From an uncultured Tenacibaculum sp. (GTDB lineage: Bacteria; Bacteroidota; Bacteroidia; Flavobacteriales; Flavobacteriaceae), in assembly GCA_947496185.1 (NCBI GenBank), contig CANMCD010000016.1, positions 1 to 64,000 on the forward strand: DNA of 64,000 bases. Direction: 5' to 3'. The stretch's first letter is position 1, and each line of letters starts with the position of its first letter. The translations under genes and the position numbers were made by a program. Shown here piece by piece: positions 9,435 through 18,937 of this stretch. A model generated the notes under the pieces. The model did not search any database. It had not been told where the DNA came from and saw nothing but the letters and a program-made list of their open reading frames with translations.

Positions 9435-11444
9435 ATGAAAAAATTGCTTGAATACATCCCCTTTTATTTACTTATTTGTTTGATTGCTGGCATTTATATA
9501 CAATATCATACTAATTTTTGGTCTTTTGGTATTGCAAAACTTTTTTTCTTCCTATCCATTCTTATTACAATATCCTTTTTATGCAAGAATGCTAAAAAAG
9601 TCATTTTTATAATTTCTATTTTGATCACAAGTTTTTTTGTTGGAGTATCAACTATCCATATTAAAACATTAAAGAACTATACCACATTTTACAATCATAA
9701 AAAGCCTCCTTATTTTTTAAATTACGCTAGGGTAACACATTCTTTAAAAGCGAACAAATACTACAATAAATACATAATTGAATTATTTAAAATTGATACA
9801 AGAAAAGTTGTAGGAAAAATTTTAGTTAACCTTAAAAAAGATAGTATTATTGACTCAATAGAAATTGGTGATATTATTATTTTTAAAGCCAATTATAAAG
9901 AAATCCCGCTTCCGAAAAATCCATATCAATTCAATTATAAAAACTATTTAGCCAAGAAAGACATTTATCATCAAGTATTCTTGGAAAGAAAACAATTTGG
10001 CATTATAAAGTCTACTTCCTTTTCTTTTCAAAAATTATCATATCTGCTACATAAAAAAATTACTTCATCACTCCTCAAATATAACTTATCAAAAGAAGTA
10101 ATAAGTATTACGAATGCTTTATTACTGGGCAAGAAACATGGAATTTCTAAAAAATTACGAGAAGATTACAGTAATGCAGGTGCCATTCATATATTGGCAA
10201 TCTCTGGATTACATATCGGTATTATCTTATTAATAATTAATAAAGTTTTATTCCCTTTAACCTATCTTAAAAATGGAAAAATATATCGTAATATATCTAG
10301 TATCATACTTCTTTGGTTTTTTGCCTATTTTGTAGGACTTTCTGCATCAGTGGTAAGAGCTGTAACCATGGGTAGTTTTTTACTATTAGGCGAATGCTTG
10401 AAAAGGAAAATTCAAATCGAACATTCTTTACTAAGTTCCATGTTTGTATTATTGCTTATTCATCCCTTTTATTTATTTGAAATTGGATTTCAATTAAGCT
10501 ACTTAGCAGTTTTTTCTATTGCTTGGTTTTATCCTCTAATAAAAAAGTTATGGCATACAAAAACATATGTAACAAGACAATTCAGAAATCTATTAGCAAT
10601 ATCTTTTGCAATTCAAATTGGCACACTCCCTTTAGCTATCTATTACTTTAATCAATTTCCATCCTTATTTTTTATAACAAACTTATTAATTATCCCCTTC
10701 CTTGGAGGCATCCTAATTATAGGCTTTTTAATAATCATATTAGCTTTATTTTATCCTGTTCCCAATAGTATCATTACCCTATACAATACTGCTATTTGTT
10801 GGATGAACGCTATCGTAAATTGGATAGCAAAACAAGAATATTTTCTTTTTAAGGAAATAACGATGTCAACAGTACAGCTTATTGGATGGTATCTTTTAAT
10901 TATACTCACCTTGTACTGTTTACAAAAGAAAACTATAAAAAAATGGAGAATAATATTCGCTATAATAATCTTATTACAAGCTAGTTATTTACATAAAAAA
11001 TTTTTATTTGAAACAAATAATAAATTGATCGTCTTTTACAAAAAGAAAAAAACAATAATCGCACAAAAAAAGGGTAAGTTAATAAGTATTTACCACAATA
11101 TAGGCGATAAAGAACGCCTCTTAAAAACTTACGAAAATAATGAAGAAACAACTGTAAAGTATTGGAATTATATCCCCCCTTTATTTTTTATTGGCTCGAA
11201 GAAAATTGCAGTTATAGATCAAAAAGGCATCTACAATATAGAGGAGTTTCATAACGTAATTGTTCTCCTCCGAAATTCTCCGAAAATTAACTTAGAACGG
11301 TTAATTAAAACTATTTGTCCGGATAAGATTGTGGTCGATGGTAGTAATTACAAAAGCTATAGCAAAAGATGGAAACAAACATGTTATAAACTAAAAACAC
11401 CATTTTATGACATTAGACAAAATGGTGCTTTTATTATTAAGTAA
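9435..11444 (+). CDS. comEC: ComEC/Rec2-type DNA uptake channel protein
   Basis: Polytopic inner-membrane protein of 669 residues. N-terminal membrane segments and an OB-like domain (KANKYYNKYIIEL... GKILVNL...) precede the competence domain with the hallmark AGAIHILAISGLHIGI near residue 250. The C-terminal part after the last membrane segment (KKKKTIIAQKKGKLISIYHN...) lacks the His/Asp metal-binding motifs of the metallo-beta-lactamase domain found in longer ComEC proteins, the reduced form common in Bacteroidota. ComEC carries single-stranded DNA across the inner membrane during transformation. No other competence gene lies nearby. Its 3' end nearly abuts the convergent thioredoxin-like gene (11-base gap). 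Confidence 0.88.
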   Translation: MKKLLEYIPFYLLICLIAGIYIQYHTNFWSFGIAKLFFFLSILITISFLCKNAKKVIFIISILITSFFVGVSTIHIKTLKNYTTFYNHKKPPYFLNYARVTHSLKANKYYNKYIIELFKIDTRKVVGKILVNLKKDSIIDSIEIGDIIIFKANYKEIPLPKNPYQFNYKNYLAKKDIYHQVFLERKQFGIIKSTSFSFQKLSYLLHKKITSSLLKYNLSKEVISITNALLLGKKHGISKKLREDYSNAGAIHILAISGLHIGIILLIINKVLFPLTYLKNGKIYRNISSIILLWFFAYFVGLSASVVRAVTMGSFLLLGECLKRKIQIEHSLLSSMFVLLLIHPFYLFEIGFQLSYLAVFSIAWFYPLIKKLWHTKTYVTRQFRNLLAISFAIQIGTLPLAIYYFNQFPSLFFITNLLIIPFLGGILIIGFLIIILALFYPVPNSIITLYNTAICWMNAIVNWIAKQEYFLFKEITMSTVQLIGWYLLIILTLYCLQKKTIKKWRIIFAIIILLQASYLHKKFLFETNNKLIVFYKKKKTIIAQKKGKLISIYHNIGDKERLLKTYENNEETTVKYWNYIPPLFFIGSKKIAVIDQKGIYNIEEFHNVIVLLRNSPKINLERLIKTICPDKIVVDGSNYKSYSKRWKQTCYKLKTPFYDIRQNGAFIIK

Positions 11445-11455
11445 TTCCTTTATAG

Positions 11456-11983
11456 CTATATCGAACTCTTGAATTTTTTTTCAAAGTCCTTCCAAGGTGT
11501 TTTTTTATAGTTGTCATCATTAAAAAAAGCAATGATTTTTTCGAATTGTTTCTCTGTTTGATACCCTGGTACTACTTGTATCAACTGTTGTTTATCATCA
11601 AAAAAAGCAGTTGATGGGTAACTCAAATTACCTTTCAAAATTGCTGCTGCCAATTCATGATACCCTCTTCCTCTTCTACCATCTGCAGGGTTTTTATACG
11701 TAAAAACTTTCCCCTTAAACGTTATATCCTTTTTTTCTTCACCATCAAACTTTACAGGGTAGAAGTTTTTATTAATATACGCTGCAATCACACCATTGCT
11801 ATAGGTCGTTTTATCCATTCTTTTACACCATCCGCACCAATCTGTATAAAGATCCATTAAGATAGGTTTTGGCGTTTTACTACTCAACTCAATTGCCTCC
11901 TCGAAAGTTAACCATTTGACCTTATCTTGCGATTGAACATTTAAGGAAAATGCCACTAATAATACTATAATAAAATTTCTCAT
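11456..11983 (-). CDS. Periplasmic thioredoxin-like protein
   Basis: 175 residues with a signal peptide (MRNFIIVLLVAFSLNVQSQ) and a thioredoxin fold of the DUF255/thioredoxin_7 type. The redox motif is WCGWCKRMD near residues 49-57 in the context MDLYTDWCGWCK, and a cis-Pro sits in SYPSTAFF. Such proteins reduce or shuffle disulfides, or bind oxidised partners, in the periplasm. It is separated from the transporter gene upstream by a terminator, so it is probably expressed alone. Confidence 0.85.
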   Translation of the reverse strand: MRNFIIVLLVAFSLNVQSQDKVKWLTFEEAIELSSKTPKPILMDLYTDWCGWCKRMDKTTYSNGVIAAYINKNFYPVKFDGEEKKDITFKGKVFTYKNPADGRRGRGYHELAAAILKGNLSYPSTAFFDDKQQLIQVVPGYQTEKQFEKIIAFFNDDNYKKTPWKDFEKKFKSSI

Positions 11984-12026
11984 ACTTGTTGATTGTCAAT
12001 AACCATTCCAAAGTTACAAAAAAAAA

Positions 12027-12052
12027 CCTGTTAATTTTTTCAAATTAACAGG
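12027..12052 (-). terminator. Terminator after the second POT transporter
   Basis: Stem CCTGTTAATTT / AAATTAACAGG with a short loop; on the minus strand a run of nine T follows. It lies 28 bases past the stop of the gene at 12080. Confidence 0.85.
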
Positions 12053-12079
12053 CTCAATATTTTATTAGTCAACAAGGTG

Positions 12080-13855
12080 CTATTTAACACCGTGCATTAA
12101 TTTTTTTATTACAGGGTACAAAACTGCAGATAAAACTGCTAAACCAAATGAAATAAAAGTAAGTAACCAGAAGAAGCTACTTAACCCTTGTTCTTCAGCT
12201 ATTGCTTCTGAAGAAGCTGCAAATACCCCTGCTAATTTCATACCTATAGCTACAGCTAAATACCAAATACCAAACATGAAAGCAATCATTCTTCCAGGCA
12301 CCAATTTAGACACATAAGACAATGCTACTGGAGAAACACAAAGCTCTCCCATTGTATGAAATAAATACACTAATATCAGCCATATAACACTAACTGACGC
12401 TGTTTTAGCTCCTGGTTCAATACCACCAGCACCTACTGCGATGACAGCCATCCCTAATCCTAACAATCCCATACCTATAGCCCACTTCATGTTTGCATTG
12501 GGGTTATATTTACTCTCCCACCATTTAGAAAACAAGGGAGCTAACGTAATGATGTAAAGTGAATTTAATACCGAAAACCAAGAAGCAGGAATTTCAGCTG
12601 TATCTTTTTGAAACTCTTCATTTAACATCCAAATAGCAATATACCAAATGATAACAAAACTGAGTGTCAATATTATATTTGACCATTTATACTTAGCAAA
12701 CGTCTTTTTAAACAACAAGAAAAGAACCCATGATATAATACCTAAAGGAATAATCGTCATTAGTGAATTAACTATTTTAAATATTGTTCCTGCACTTCCT
12801 TCCAAAACTCTGTTTGTATAATCTTTTGCAAAAATTGTCAAAGAACTAGGTGATTGTTCGAATATTGCCCAGAAAAATATCGTTACAAAGGCAAAAAACA
12901 TCACTGCCAACATTCTATCTCTCGTAATGTTATCATACTTTGGAATCCTCATAACTAATAACGCTATAAAAATCAAAAAGGCAATTACAATTGCTACCGT
13001 CGAACCTGAGTATCCAAGAAATTCAAATGGGAATAGGTTGTATTTTCCTTCTGAAATTTTTGATATCGGATCATTGAAAATCCACAAAAGCCCCAATACC
13101 GAGGCCAAACCAATCAATACCTTTTGAATTAAAGTAAAAGGGTTTCTTTTTACCTCATGACTATCACCTGTATCTACTGCCGTATCTAAAACCTCATCCA
13201 ATACATCTACATTTTTATTTTTAGCGTCCTTACCAATTTTTCCAAATATTCCTTGAATTAACCAAAACTGTAACAAGCCAAACAACATAAAAATTCCTGC
13301 AACACCAAAGCCCCAAGACCATCCAACTTTTTCACCTAAATATCCACAAAGTAAAATACCTAAAAAAGCTCCTGAGTTTACCCCCATATAAAAAATGGTA
13401 TACGCTCCGTCTTTCTTTTCTTCTTTTCCTTTGTACATTTCTGATATTATCGAGGTAATGTTTGGTTTAAAAAAACCACTACCGAATACTAACAATGCTA
13501 ATCCTGCATAAATAAAGAAAGGAGTTTCAATAGCCATTGCTGCGTGGCCTAATGTCATTAAAAAGGCTCCTATAACTACTGCTTTTCTTACACCAATAAC
13601 ATTATCGGCAAAATACCCTCCTAACATCGTTGACAAATAAACCAAAGAAGTGTAGGTTCCAAAAATTGCATACGCCCATTCTCTTGGCCATCCCCAACCT
13701 TCATCTAAAATTGAAGCCGTAAAAAACATTACTAATAGTGCCCGCATTCCATAGTAAGAAAAACGCTCCCACATTTCTGTAAAAAAAAGCACAAACAGCC
13801 CCGCTGGATGCCCTAACACCTTATCTTTAAAAAGATTTTCTATATCTGTATTCAT
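12080..13855 (-). CDS. POT/PTR2 family proton-coupled peptide transporter
   Basis: Imports di- and tripeptides with protons. With ATG at 13855 the product has 591 residues, about 14 transmembrane helices and the family signature FFTEMWERFSYYGMRALL (ExxERFxYY) in helix 1, followed by GFFKPNITSI. A longer open frame begins at 13885, but that start sits inside the terminator hairpin at 13881-13914, so I chose the Met of MNTDIENLFKDK. Compared with its neighbour it carries an extra loop (about residues 225-245) and longer middle helices. It lies downstream of a paralogous transporter and a DPP-IV peptidase on the same strand. Confidence 0.92.
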   Translation of the reverse strand: MNTDIENLFKDKVLGHPAGLFVLFFTEMWERFSYYGMRALLVMFFTASILDEGWGWPREWAYAIFGTYTSLVYLSTMLGGYFADNVIGVRKAVVIGAFLMTLGHAAMAIETPFFIYAGLALLVFGSGFFKPNITSIISEMYKGKEEKKDGAYTIFYMGVNSGAFLGILLCGYLGEKVGWSWGFGVAGIFMLFGLLQFWLIQGIFGKIGKDAKNKNVDVLDEVLDTAVDTGDSHEVKRNPFTLIQKVLIGLASVLGLLWIFNDPISKISEGKYNLFPFEFLGYSGSTVAIVIAFLIFIALLVMRIPKYDNITRDRMLAVMFFAFVTIFFWAIFEQSPSSLTIFAKDYTNRVLEGSAGTIFKIVNSLMTIIPLGIISWVLFLLFKKTFAKYKWSNIILTLSFVIIWYIAIWMLNEEFQKDTAEIPASWFSVLNSLYIITLAPLFSKWWESKYNPNANMKWAIGMGLLGLGMAVIAVGAGGIEPGAKTASVSVIWLILVYLFHTMGELCVSPVALSYVSKLVPGRMIAFMFGIWYLAVAIGMKLAGVFAASSEAIAEEQGLSSFFWLLTFISFGLAVLSAVLYPVIKKLMHGVK

Positions 13856-13880
13856 GTCTATTGTATTGATTATATAACAA

Positions 13881-13914
13881 AACAAACCTCATAATAAATA
13901 TTATGAGGTTTGTT
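13881..13914 (-). terminator. Hairpin terminator between the two POT genes
   Basis: Long inverted repeat AACAAACCTCATAAT / ATTATGAGGTTTGTT followed on the minus strand by TTTTGTT. It lies 13 bases after the stop of the first transporter and so probably separates or attenuates expression of the second. Confidence 0.8.
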
Positions 13915-13926
13915 TATATTGTTTTT

Positions 13927-15351
13927 TTAATTATTGTCAGCTAATTCAAATCCTTCTGCTTCTTCATTTTTCGTTCCTTGAAAGTCCTCTGCTCCATGCG
14001 TAAGTCTCTTTAACGGTTTTAAAATCGCTAAAATTAGGATTCCAAATAATGTACAAAATACAGCAATTCCTGTAAATACCTGAAACTCCCCTGCCCCTTC
14101 AGAAAGTTCGCCTACTAATCCAGCCAACTTATTTCCTAATCCAGTAGCAGCGAAATAGGCTCCCATCATAAAAGATGCATATTTTACGGGGGCTAATTTT
14201 GTTATAAAAGATAGGGCTACAGGCGAAGCACACAATTCTCCTAGGGTATGAAATAAATATGCCAATACCAACCATATCATTGCTGATTTTTCAACAATCT
14301 GATCTCCATTCATTACTACTTCAGTACTTGCTTTACTCATAAAGAAAAAACCAAATGCCATCACAATAACTCCTATTGCCATTTTAAATAACGAAGAAGA
14401 TTCTTTTCCTTTTCTTCCCCACTTATACCAAAAATTACCTACGATAGTTCCTAGTGTAATTATAAAAAAGGCATTAATTGCCTGAAATACAGCAGCAGGA
14501 ACTTCATTCCCAATTAAAGGCAGCGAAAAAGAAAGTATTCTGTTTGTTTTCTGCTCAGTATACAAACTCATCAATCCTCCAGCTTGCTCAAAAGCTCCCC
14601 AAAAAACAACAATAATTAAAAACGATAAGAACAATACTATCATCCTATCTTTTTCTATTGGAGTAAGTGGCTTCTTCATTAACTCTTTGTCTGGTGAATC
14701 TTGTTTCCCTAAAAATTCTCCAACCCCGTCTAAATACTTCAATCCAAACATATAAACTAACTGTCCTAATGCCATTCCAATTCCTGCTAAACCAAACCCA
14801 TAATGCCATCCGTATTTGGCCGCAACTGCACCTACGATCATTGCTCCGAAGAAAGCACCTAAATTGATACCTATATAAAAAATATAAAATCCTTTATCTC
14901 TTCTATCATCTCCTTGCTTATAAAGACCACCTACCATTGTAGAAATATTAGGTTTTAAAAAACCTACACCAAGTACAATCAAAATCAAACCTGAAAAGAA
15001 TGCCCACTGGGCATCAATAGCCAATACACCGTGTCCTAAACAAAGTAACAAACCTCCAAGCATTACTGCTTTTTTCTGTCCAATAAACTTATCTGCTATC
15101 CATCCTCCTGGTATTGATGTAAGATATACAAACATGGTATACGTTCCATAAAATGATAATGTTTCTGCATTGGTCCATCCGTACCCTGATTGTGGATTTC
15201 CTAGAATCACAGGAGCTGCCAAAAATAAGGTCAAAATTGCACGCATTCCGTAATAAGAAAAACGCTCCCACATTTCAACAAAAAATAAAACGTATAATCC
15301 CTTAGGATGCCCAAACAGTTCTTCCTGTTTACTTGAAGTTAAATTAGCCAT
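13927..15351 (-). CDS. POT/PTR2 family peptide transporter, DPP-IV linked
   Basis: 474 residues, the standard 12-helix size. Signatures are FFVEMWERFSYYGMRAIL near residue 22 and GFLKPNISTM near 135. Late helices carry LFHTLGELCASPVALSF, the conserved helix 10 motif. It begins only 12 bases after the DPP-IV stop, so the two are almost certainly co-transcribed: peptides cut in the periplasm are imported by this protein. It shares sequence with the longer transporter downstream, indicating duplication followed by divergence. Confidence 0.94.
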   Translation of the reverse strand: MANLTSSKQEELFGHPKGLYVLFFVEMWERFSYYGMRAILTLFLAAPVILGNPQSGYGWTNAETLSFYGTYTMFVYLTSIPGGWIADKFIGQKKAVMLGGLLLCLGHGVLAIDAQWAFFSGLILIVLGVGFLKPNISTMVGGLYKQGDDRRDKGFYIFYIGINLGAFFGAMIVGAVAAKYGWHYGFGLAGIGMALGQLVYMFGLKYLDGVGEFLGKQDSPDKELMKKPLTPIEKDRMIVLFLSFLIIVVFWGAFEQAGGLMSLYTEQKTNRILSFSLPLIGNEVPAAVFQAINAFFIITLGTIVGNFWYKWGRKGKESSSLFKMAIGVIVMAFGFFFMSKASTEVVMNGDQIVEKSAMIWLVLAYLFHTLGELCASPVALSFITKLAPVKYASFMMGAYFAATGLGNKLAGLVGELSEGAGEFQVFTGIAVFCTLFGILILAILKPLKRLTHGAEDFQGTKNEEAEGFELADNN

Positions 15352-15363
15352 ATGTCTTTTAAT

Positions 15364-17511
15364 TTATAAGTTGTTTTTTATAAAGTTGGTCATTTTAGTA
15401 TATAAATGGAAGCGAGTATTTCCGCCATAAATTCCATGATCTTTATCTGGATAGATTGCCCAATCAAATTGTTTATCTGCTTGAATTAGTGCCTCTGCCA
15501 TTCGGAAAGCATTTTGAACATGCACATTATCGTCTCCAGTTCCATGTACTAACAAATAGTTTCCTTTTAGGAGTTCTGGGTAGTTTAAAGGCGAGTTATC
15601 ATCATATCCTTGTGGATTCTCTGCTGGTGTACGTAAGAAACGTTCTGTATATACCGTATCATAAAAACGCCAAGTTGTTACAGGCGCTACTGCAATCGCT
15701 GTAGAAAAAACATCATTCCCTTTTAACAAACAATTGGTACTCATATGGCCTCCGAAAGACCACCCCCAAATACCTATTCTTTTGGCATCTACATAAGGTC
15801 GTTTTGCTAATTCTTTTGCTACTGCTATTTGATCTTCGGTTTCATATTTAACTAGATTTAAATAAGTAGATTTTTTAAAATCACGTCCTTTAAAGCCTGT
15901 TCCACGACCATCTATACAAACAATGATATACCCTTCTTGGGCTAGCATCTGATGCCAATAATCATTTGGATTGTTCCATGTATTGGCTACCTTTTGCGAT
16001 CCAGGGCCAGAATATTGATACATCAATACAGGGTATTTTTTACGAGCATCAAAATTCTTAGGTTTGATCGTATACATATTTAAATCGTTTCCATGAATTC
16101 GAATCGTAGAAAATTCCTTCTTACTTAAATTATATGTTGCAACTACTTCCTTTAAAGCTTGATTATCTTTAATAGTTTTTAGTATTTTCCCTTTGTTATT
16201 TCTCAAGGTATATACAGACGGTGTCTTAGCATCTGAAAACACATTGATAAAGTAATTTTTATTGTTACTAAACGAAGCTTCGTTAGTTCCTGAAGCATTA
16301 CTCAACAATCTCTTATTTCTCCCCTTTAAAGAAATACTGTATACTCCTCTATTTATAGAGCCATTTTCTACAGACTGATAATAAATTTCTTTCTTTTTTG
16401 CATTATAACCATAATAGGTGGTAACCTCCCAACTTCCTTTGGTTACTTGATTTCGTAATTTACCAGTTTTATCATAGTGATAGATATGATTAAAACCGTC
16501 CTTTTCACTGGTCCAAATAAAACTATTATCGGCTAAAAATGTCAAATCATCATTGATTTCAACATAAGCTTTATCCGTTTCGTCTAGAATCAAATCACTT
16601 TTATAAGTACTCGCATTTACAAAATATAACTTTAGATTATTTTGATGCCTGTTCAAAGTACGAACTGCTACAATGTTTGGATCTTTTGTCCAAGTAATTC
16701 TAGGAATATATTCATACGCTCCAACGGTTACTTCTGCTGTTTTATTAGTAGCTAAAGAATATAAATGTAACGTTACTTTGGCATTCACTTCTCCTGCTTT
16801 TGGGTACTTGAACACATGCTGCGTAGGATATTTTTCTTTTCCATATACGTCCATCGAAAAAGTTTTCACCTTACTTTCGTCAAAACGTAAAAAAGCGATG
16901 TTTTTACTATCTGTACTCCATTCAAATGCCTTTACAAAAGCAAATTCTTCTTCATATACCCAATCCGTAATACCATTGATAACTTCGTTCTTTTTACCAT
17001 CATTGGTTATTTGAACTAGAGACTCTTTATTTGAAAAATCTTTAACAAACAAGTTATTTCCCTTAGCATAGGCTACTTTTTTACTGTCTGGTGAAAAAGT
17101 TGGCTCTTGAATATCATTATCTATCAATGATAACGTTTTCGTAGCCAAATCATAAACATAAAAAGTTCCTAAAAATGAATGACGAAAAACTTTTTTAAAG
17201 TTTGTTCCTACTATTAACTTTGTTTCATCGTTGTTAAATTGGTATGACTGAATGTAAGTAATTCCTGCTAAATCTTTCGTATCAACAATTGTAGCAACTT
17301 TTTCTAACGTTTCATAACTATACTTGTCTACCGTAGCTCCTTCATTAGTATAGTTTAATAAAGAATAATAGTCTCCTTTCATTGAATTCAGTGAGTTCAT
17401 ATAATCCTCACTAAATGTTCCCTTTTTCCAAATATCTTCAAGTGTAATTGACTTATTTTGCGCTTGTAATAGCACAGATACACCTAGGAAAAACAGTAGT
17501 AATTTCTTCAT
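15364..17511 (-). CDS. Dipeptidyl-peptidase IV (S9 family)
   Basis: 715-residue exported serine peptidase that removes N-terminal X-Pro or X-Ala dipeptides. A signal peptide (MKKLLLFFLGVSVLLQAQ) precedes an eight-bladed propeller containing the DPP-IV substrate motif WVYEEEF near residue 186, and a C-terminal alpha/beta-hydrolase domain. Catalytic residues visible are Ser585 in GWSFGGH, Asp at 660/661 in HGTGDDNVH and His692 in DKDHGIYGG. Length and both motifs match bacterial DPP-IV. It is the first gene of a unit with a peptide transporter 12 bases downstream. Probably periplasmic or outer-membrane associated, releasing dipeptides for uptake. Confidence 0.94.
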   Translation of the reverse strand: MKKLLLFFLGVSVLLQAQNKSITLEDIWKKGTFSEDYMNSLNSMKGDYYSLLNYTNEGATVDKYSYETLEKVATIVDTKDLAGITYIQSYQFNNDETKLIVGTNFKKVFRHSFLGTFYVYDLATKTLSLIDNDIQEPTFSPDSKKVAYAKGNNLFVKDFSNKESLVQITNDGKKNEVINGITDWVYEEEFAFVKAFEWSTDSKNIAFLRFDESKVKTFSMDVYGKEKYPTQHVFKYPKAGEVNAKVTLHLYSLATNKTAEVTVGAYEYIPRITWTKDPNIVAVRTLNRHQNNLKLYFVNASTYKSDLILDETDKAYVEINDDLTFLADNSFIWTSEKDGFNHIYHYDKTGKLRNQVTKGSWEVTTYYGYNAKKKEIYYQSVENGSINRGVYSISLKGRNKRLLSNASGTNEASFSNNKNYFINVFSDAKTPSVYTLRNNKGKILKTIKDNQALKEVVATYNLSKKEFSTIRIHGNDLNMYTIKPKNFDARKKYPVLMYQYSGPGSQKVANTWNNPNDYWHQMLAQEGYIIVCIDGRGTGFKGRDFKKSTYLNLVKYETEDQIAVAKELAKRPYVDAKRIGIWGWSFGGHMSTNCLLKGNDVFSTAIAVAPVTTWRFYDTVYTERFLRTPAENPQGYDDNSPLNYPELLKGNYLLVHGTGDDNVHVQNAFRMAEALIQADKQFDWAIYPDKDHGIYGGNTRFHLYTKMTNFIKNNL

Positions 17512-17631
17512 AAATATAATATGTTATTTTTTCCTAAAAAAACTTTGCCAAGTTTACGGAAAAATAAGCAATATTCTGTTTAAAAAAGGATTAAAATATG
17601 CACAATTAGACTTATTTTAACTGGATTCAGT

Positions 17632-17639
17632 TATCTTTG
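17632..17639 (+). promoter_or_regulatory. -7 box before HMG-CoA reductase
   Basis: TATCTTTG matches TAnnTTTG and lies 24 bases before the ATG, giving a short leader. No good -33 box is seen. Confidence 0.5.
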
Positions 17640-17663
17640 AGCCGTTAAAACATAACTTTCAAA

Positions 17664-18935
17664 ATGTCTAAAACAATCGCTGGATTCTCTAAACTATCTA
17701 AAGAGGAAAAGATAACATGGCTGACTAAAAACTTTTTTAACAATGAAAATGAAGTAGTTGATACTATAAAAAAGTATTGGAATAATGATCATGCATTACA
17801 GCAACTACACGATGATTTTATTGAAAATACCATTACAAATTTTTACATGCCTTATGGTATTGCTCCAAATTTTATTATTAATAACAAAGAGTATGTAATA
17901 CCGATGGTTATTGAAGAAAGTTCTGTAGTAGCTGCGGCTTCTTTAGTTGCTAAATTTTGGAGTACACGTGGAGGATTTAAGACAACCGTTGTTTCTACCA
18001 CCAAAATAGGACAAGTACATTTTATGTACGAAGGAGATGAAGACGAATTGAAAAAATATTTCAACGAACAAAAATCTAAATTAAAAGAAGCTACTTCATC
18101 CATTACCAAGAATATGGAGAAACGAGGTGGTGGCATCATTGATATTACACTAGTCAACAAAACAGCGCAATTGGCTAATTACTATCAACTACATGTGACT
18201 TTTGAAACTAAAGATTCGATGGGCGCAAATTTCATTAATTCATGCCTAGAAGCAATAGCCAAAGAATTCAGGCGAAATGATATTGAGATTGTTATGAGTA
18301 TTCTATCTAATTATGTCCCTGAATGCTTGGTTAGGTCAGAAGTATCTTGTAATGTAGAAGATCTTGGTGGTGATGATCCTGAAAAATTTGCAAAAAAATT
18401 TGAGCAAGCCGTAAAGATTGCTGAAATTGAACCCTATAGAGCTGTCACGCACAACAAAGGAATAATGAATGGAATTGATGCGGTAGTATTAGCAACTGGA
18501 AATGATTTTAGGGCTATCGAAGCAGGTGCACACGCCTATGCTTCGAAAGATGGACATTACAAAAGCCTTACCCATTGTGAGGTAAAAAACGGTATTTTTA
18601 AATTTTGGATTGAAATTCCTCTTGCATTAGGAACCGTTGGTGGATTAACCGCATTGCACCCTATGGCCAAATTGTCTTTGGATATGATGGGAAGACCTTC
18701 TGCTCCATTGTTAATGGAAATAATGGCCTCGGCAGGATTGGCTCAAAACTTTGCTGCTTTGCGTGCTTTGACCACCATGGGAATCCAACATGGCCATATG
18801 AAAATGCACTTAATGAACATTTTAAATCAATTGGGAGCAACGAGTCAAGAAAAAAATATTATTTCTCAAAAATTTAAAGGAGAAACGGTTTCGCATAGTG
18901 CCGTAGTCGAAGCATTTAACGAATTAAAAAATTAG
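17664..18935 (+). CDS. mvaA: Hydroxymethylglutaryl-CoA reductase, class II
   Basis: Converts HMG-CoA to mevalonate, the first committed step of the mevalonate pathway. 423 residues, the size of soluble class II enzymes, with no membrane segment. Motifs: MVIEESSVVAAAS with the catalytic Glu (about residue 80), DSMGANFIN (the DAMGAN cofactor motif, about 185), IPLALGTVGGLTALHP, and GIQHGHMKMH carrying the catalytic His near residue 377. It begins a plus-strand group with a GHMP kinase only 2 bases downstream; mevalonate kinase and decarboxylase follow within 7 kb. HMG-CoA synthase is not in the window. Mevalonate use in place of MEP is common in Flavobacteriaceae. Confidence 0.94.
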   Translation: MSKTIAGFSKLSKEEKITWLTKNFFNNENEVVDTIKKYWNNDHALQQLHDDFIENTITNFYMPYGIAPNFIINNKEYVIPMVIEESSVVAAASLVAKFWSTRGGFKTTVVSTTKIGQVHFMYEGDEDELKKYFNEQKSKLKEATSSITKNMEKRGGGIIDITLVNKTAQLANYYQLHVTFETKDSMGANFINSCLEAIAKEFRRNDIEIVMSILSNYVPECLVRSEVSCNVEDLGGDDPEKFAKKFEQAVKIAEIEPYRAVTHNKGIMNGIDAVVLATGNDFRAIEAGAHAYASKDGHYKSLTHCEVKNGIFKFWIEIPLALGTVGGLTALHPMAKLSLDMMGRPSAPLLMEIMASAGLAQNFAALRALTTMGIQHGHMKMHLMNILNQLGATSQEKNIISQKFKGETVSHSAVVEAFNELKN

Positions 18936-18937
18936 TT

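Noticed and set aside
13855-13885. Longer start for the second POT transporter (MFCYIINTID...)
   Set aside because: The upstream ATG lies within the terminator hairpin of the preceding gene; the family normally starts close to the ExxERFxYY helix.
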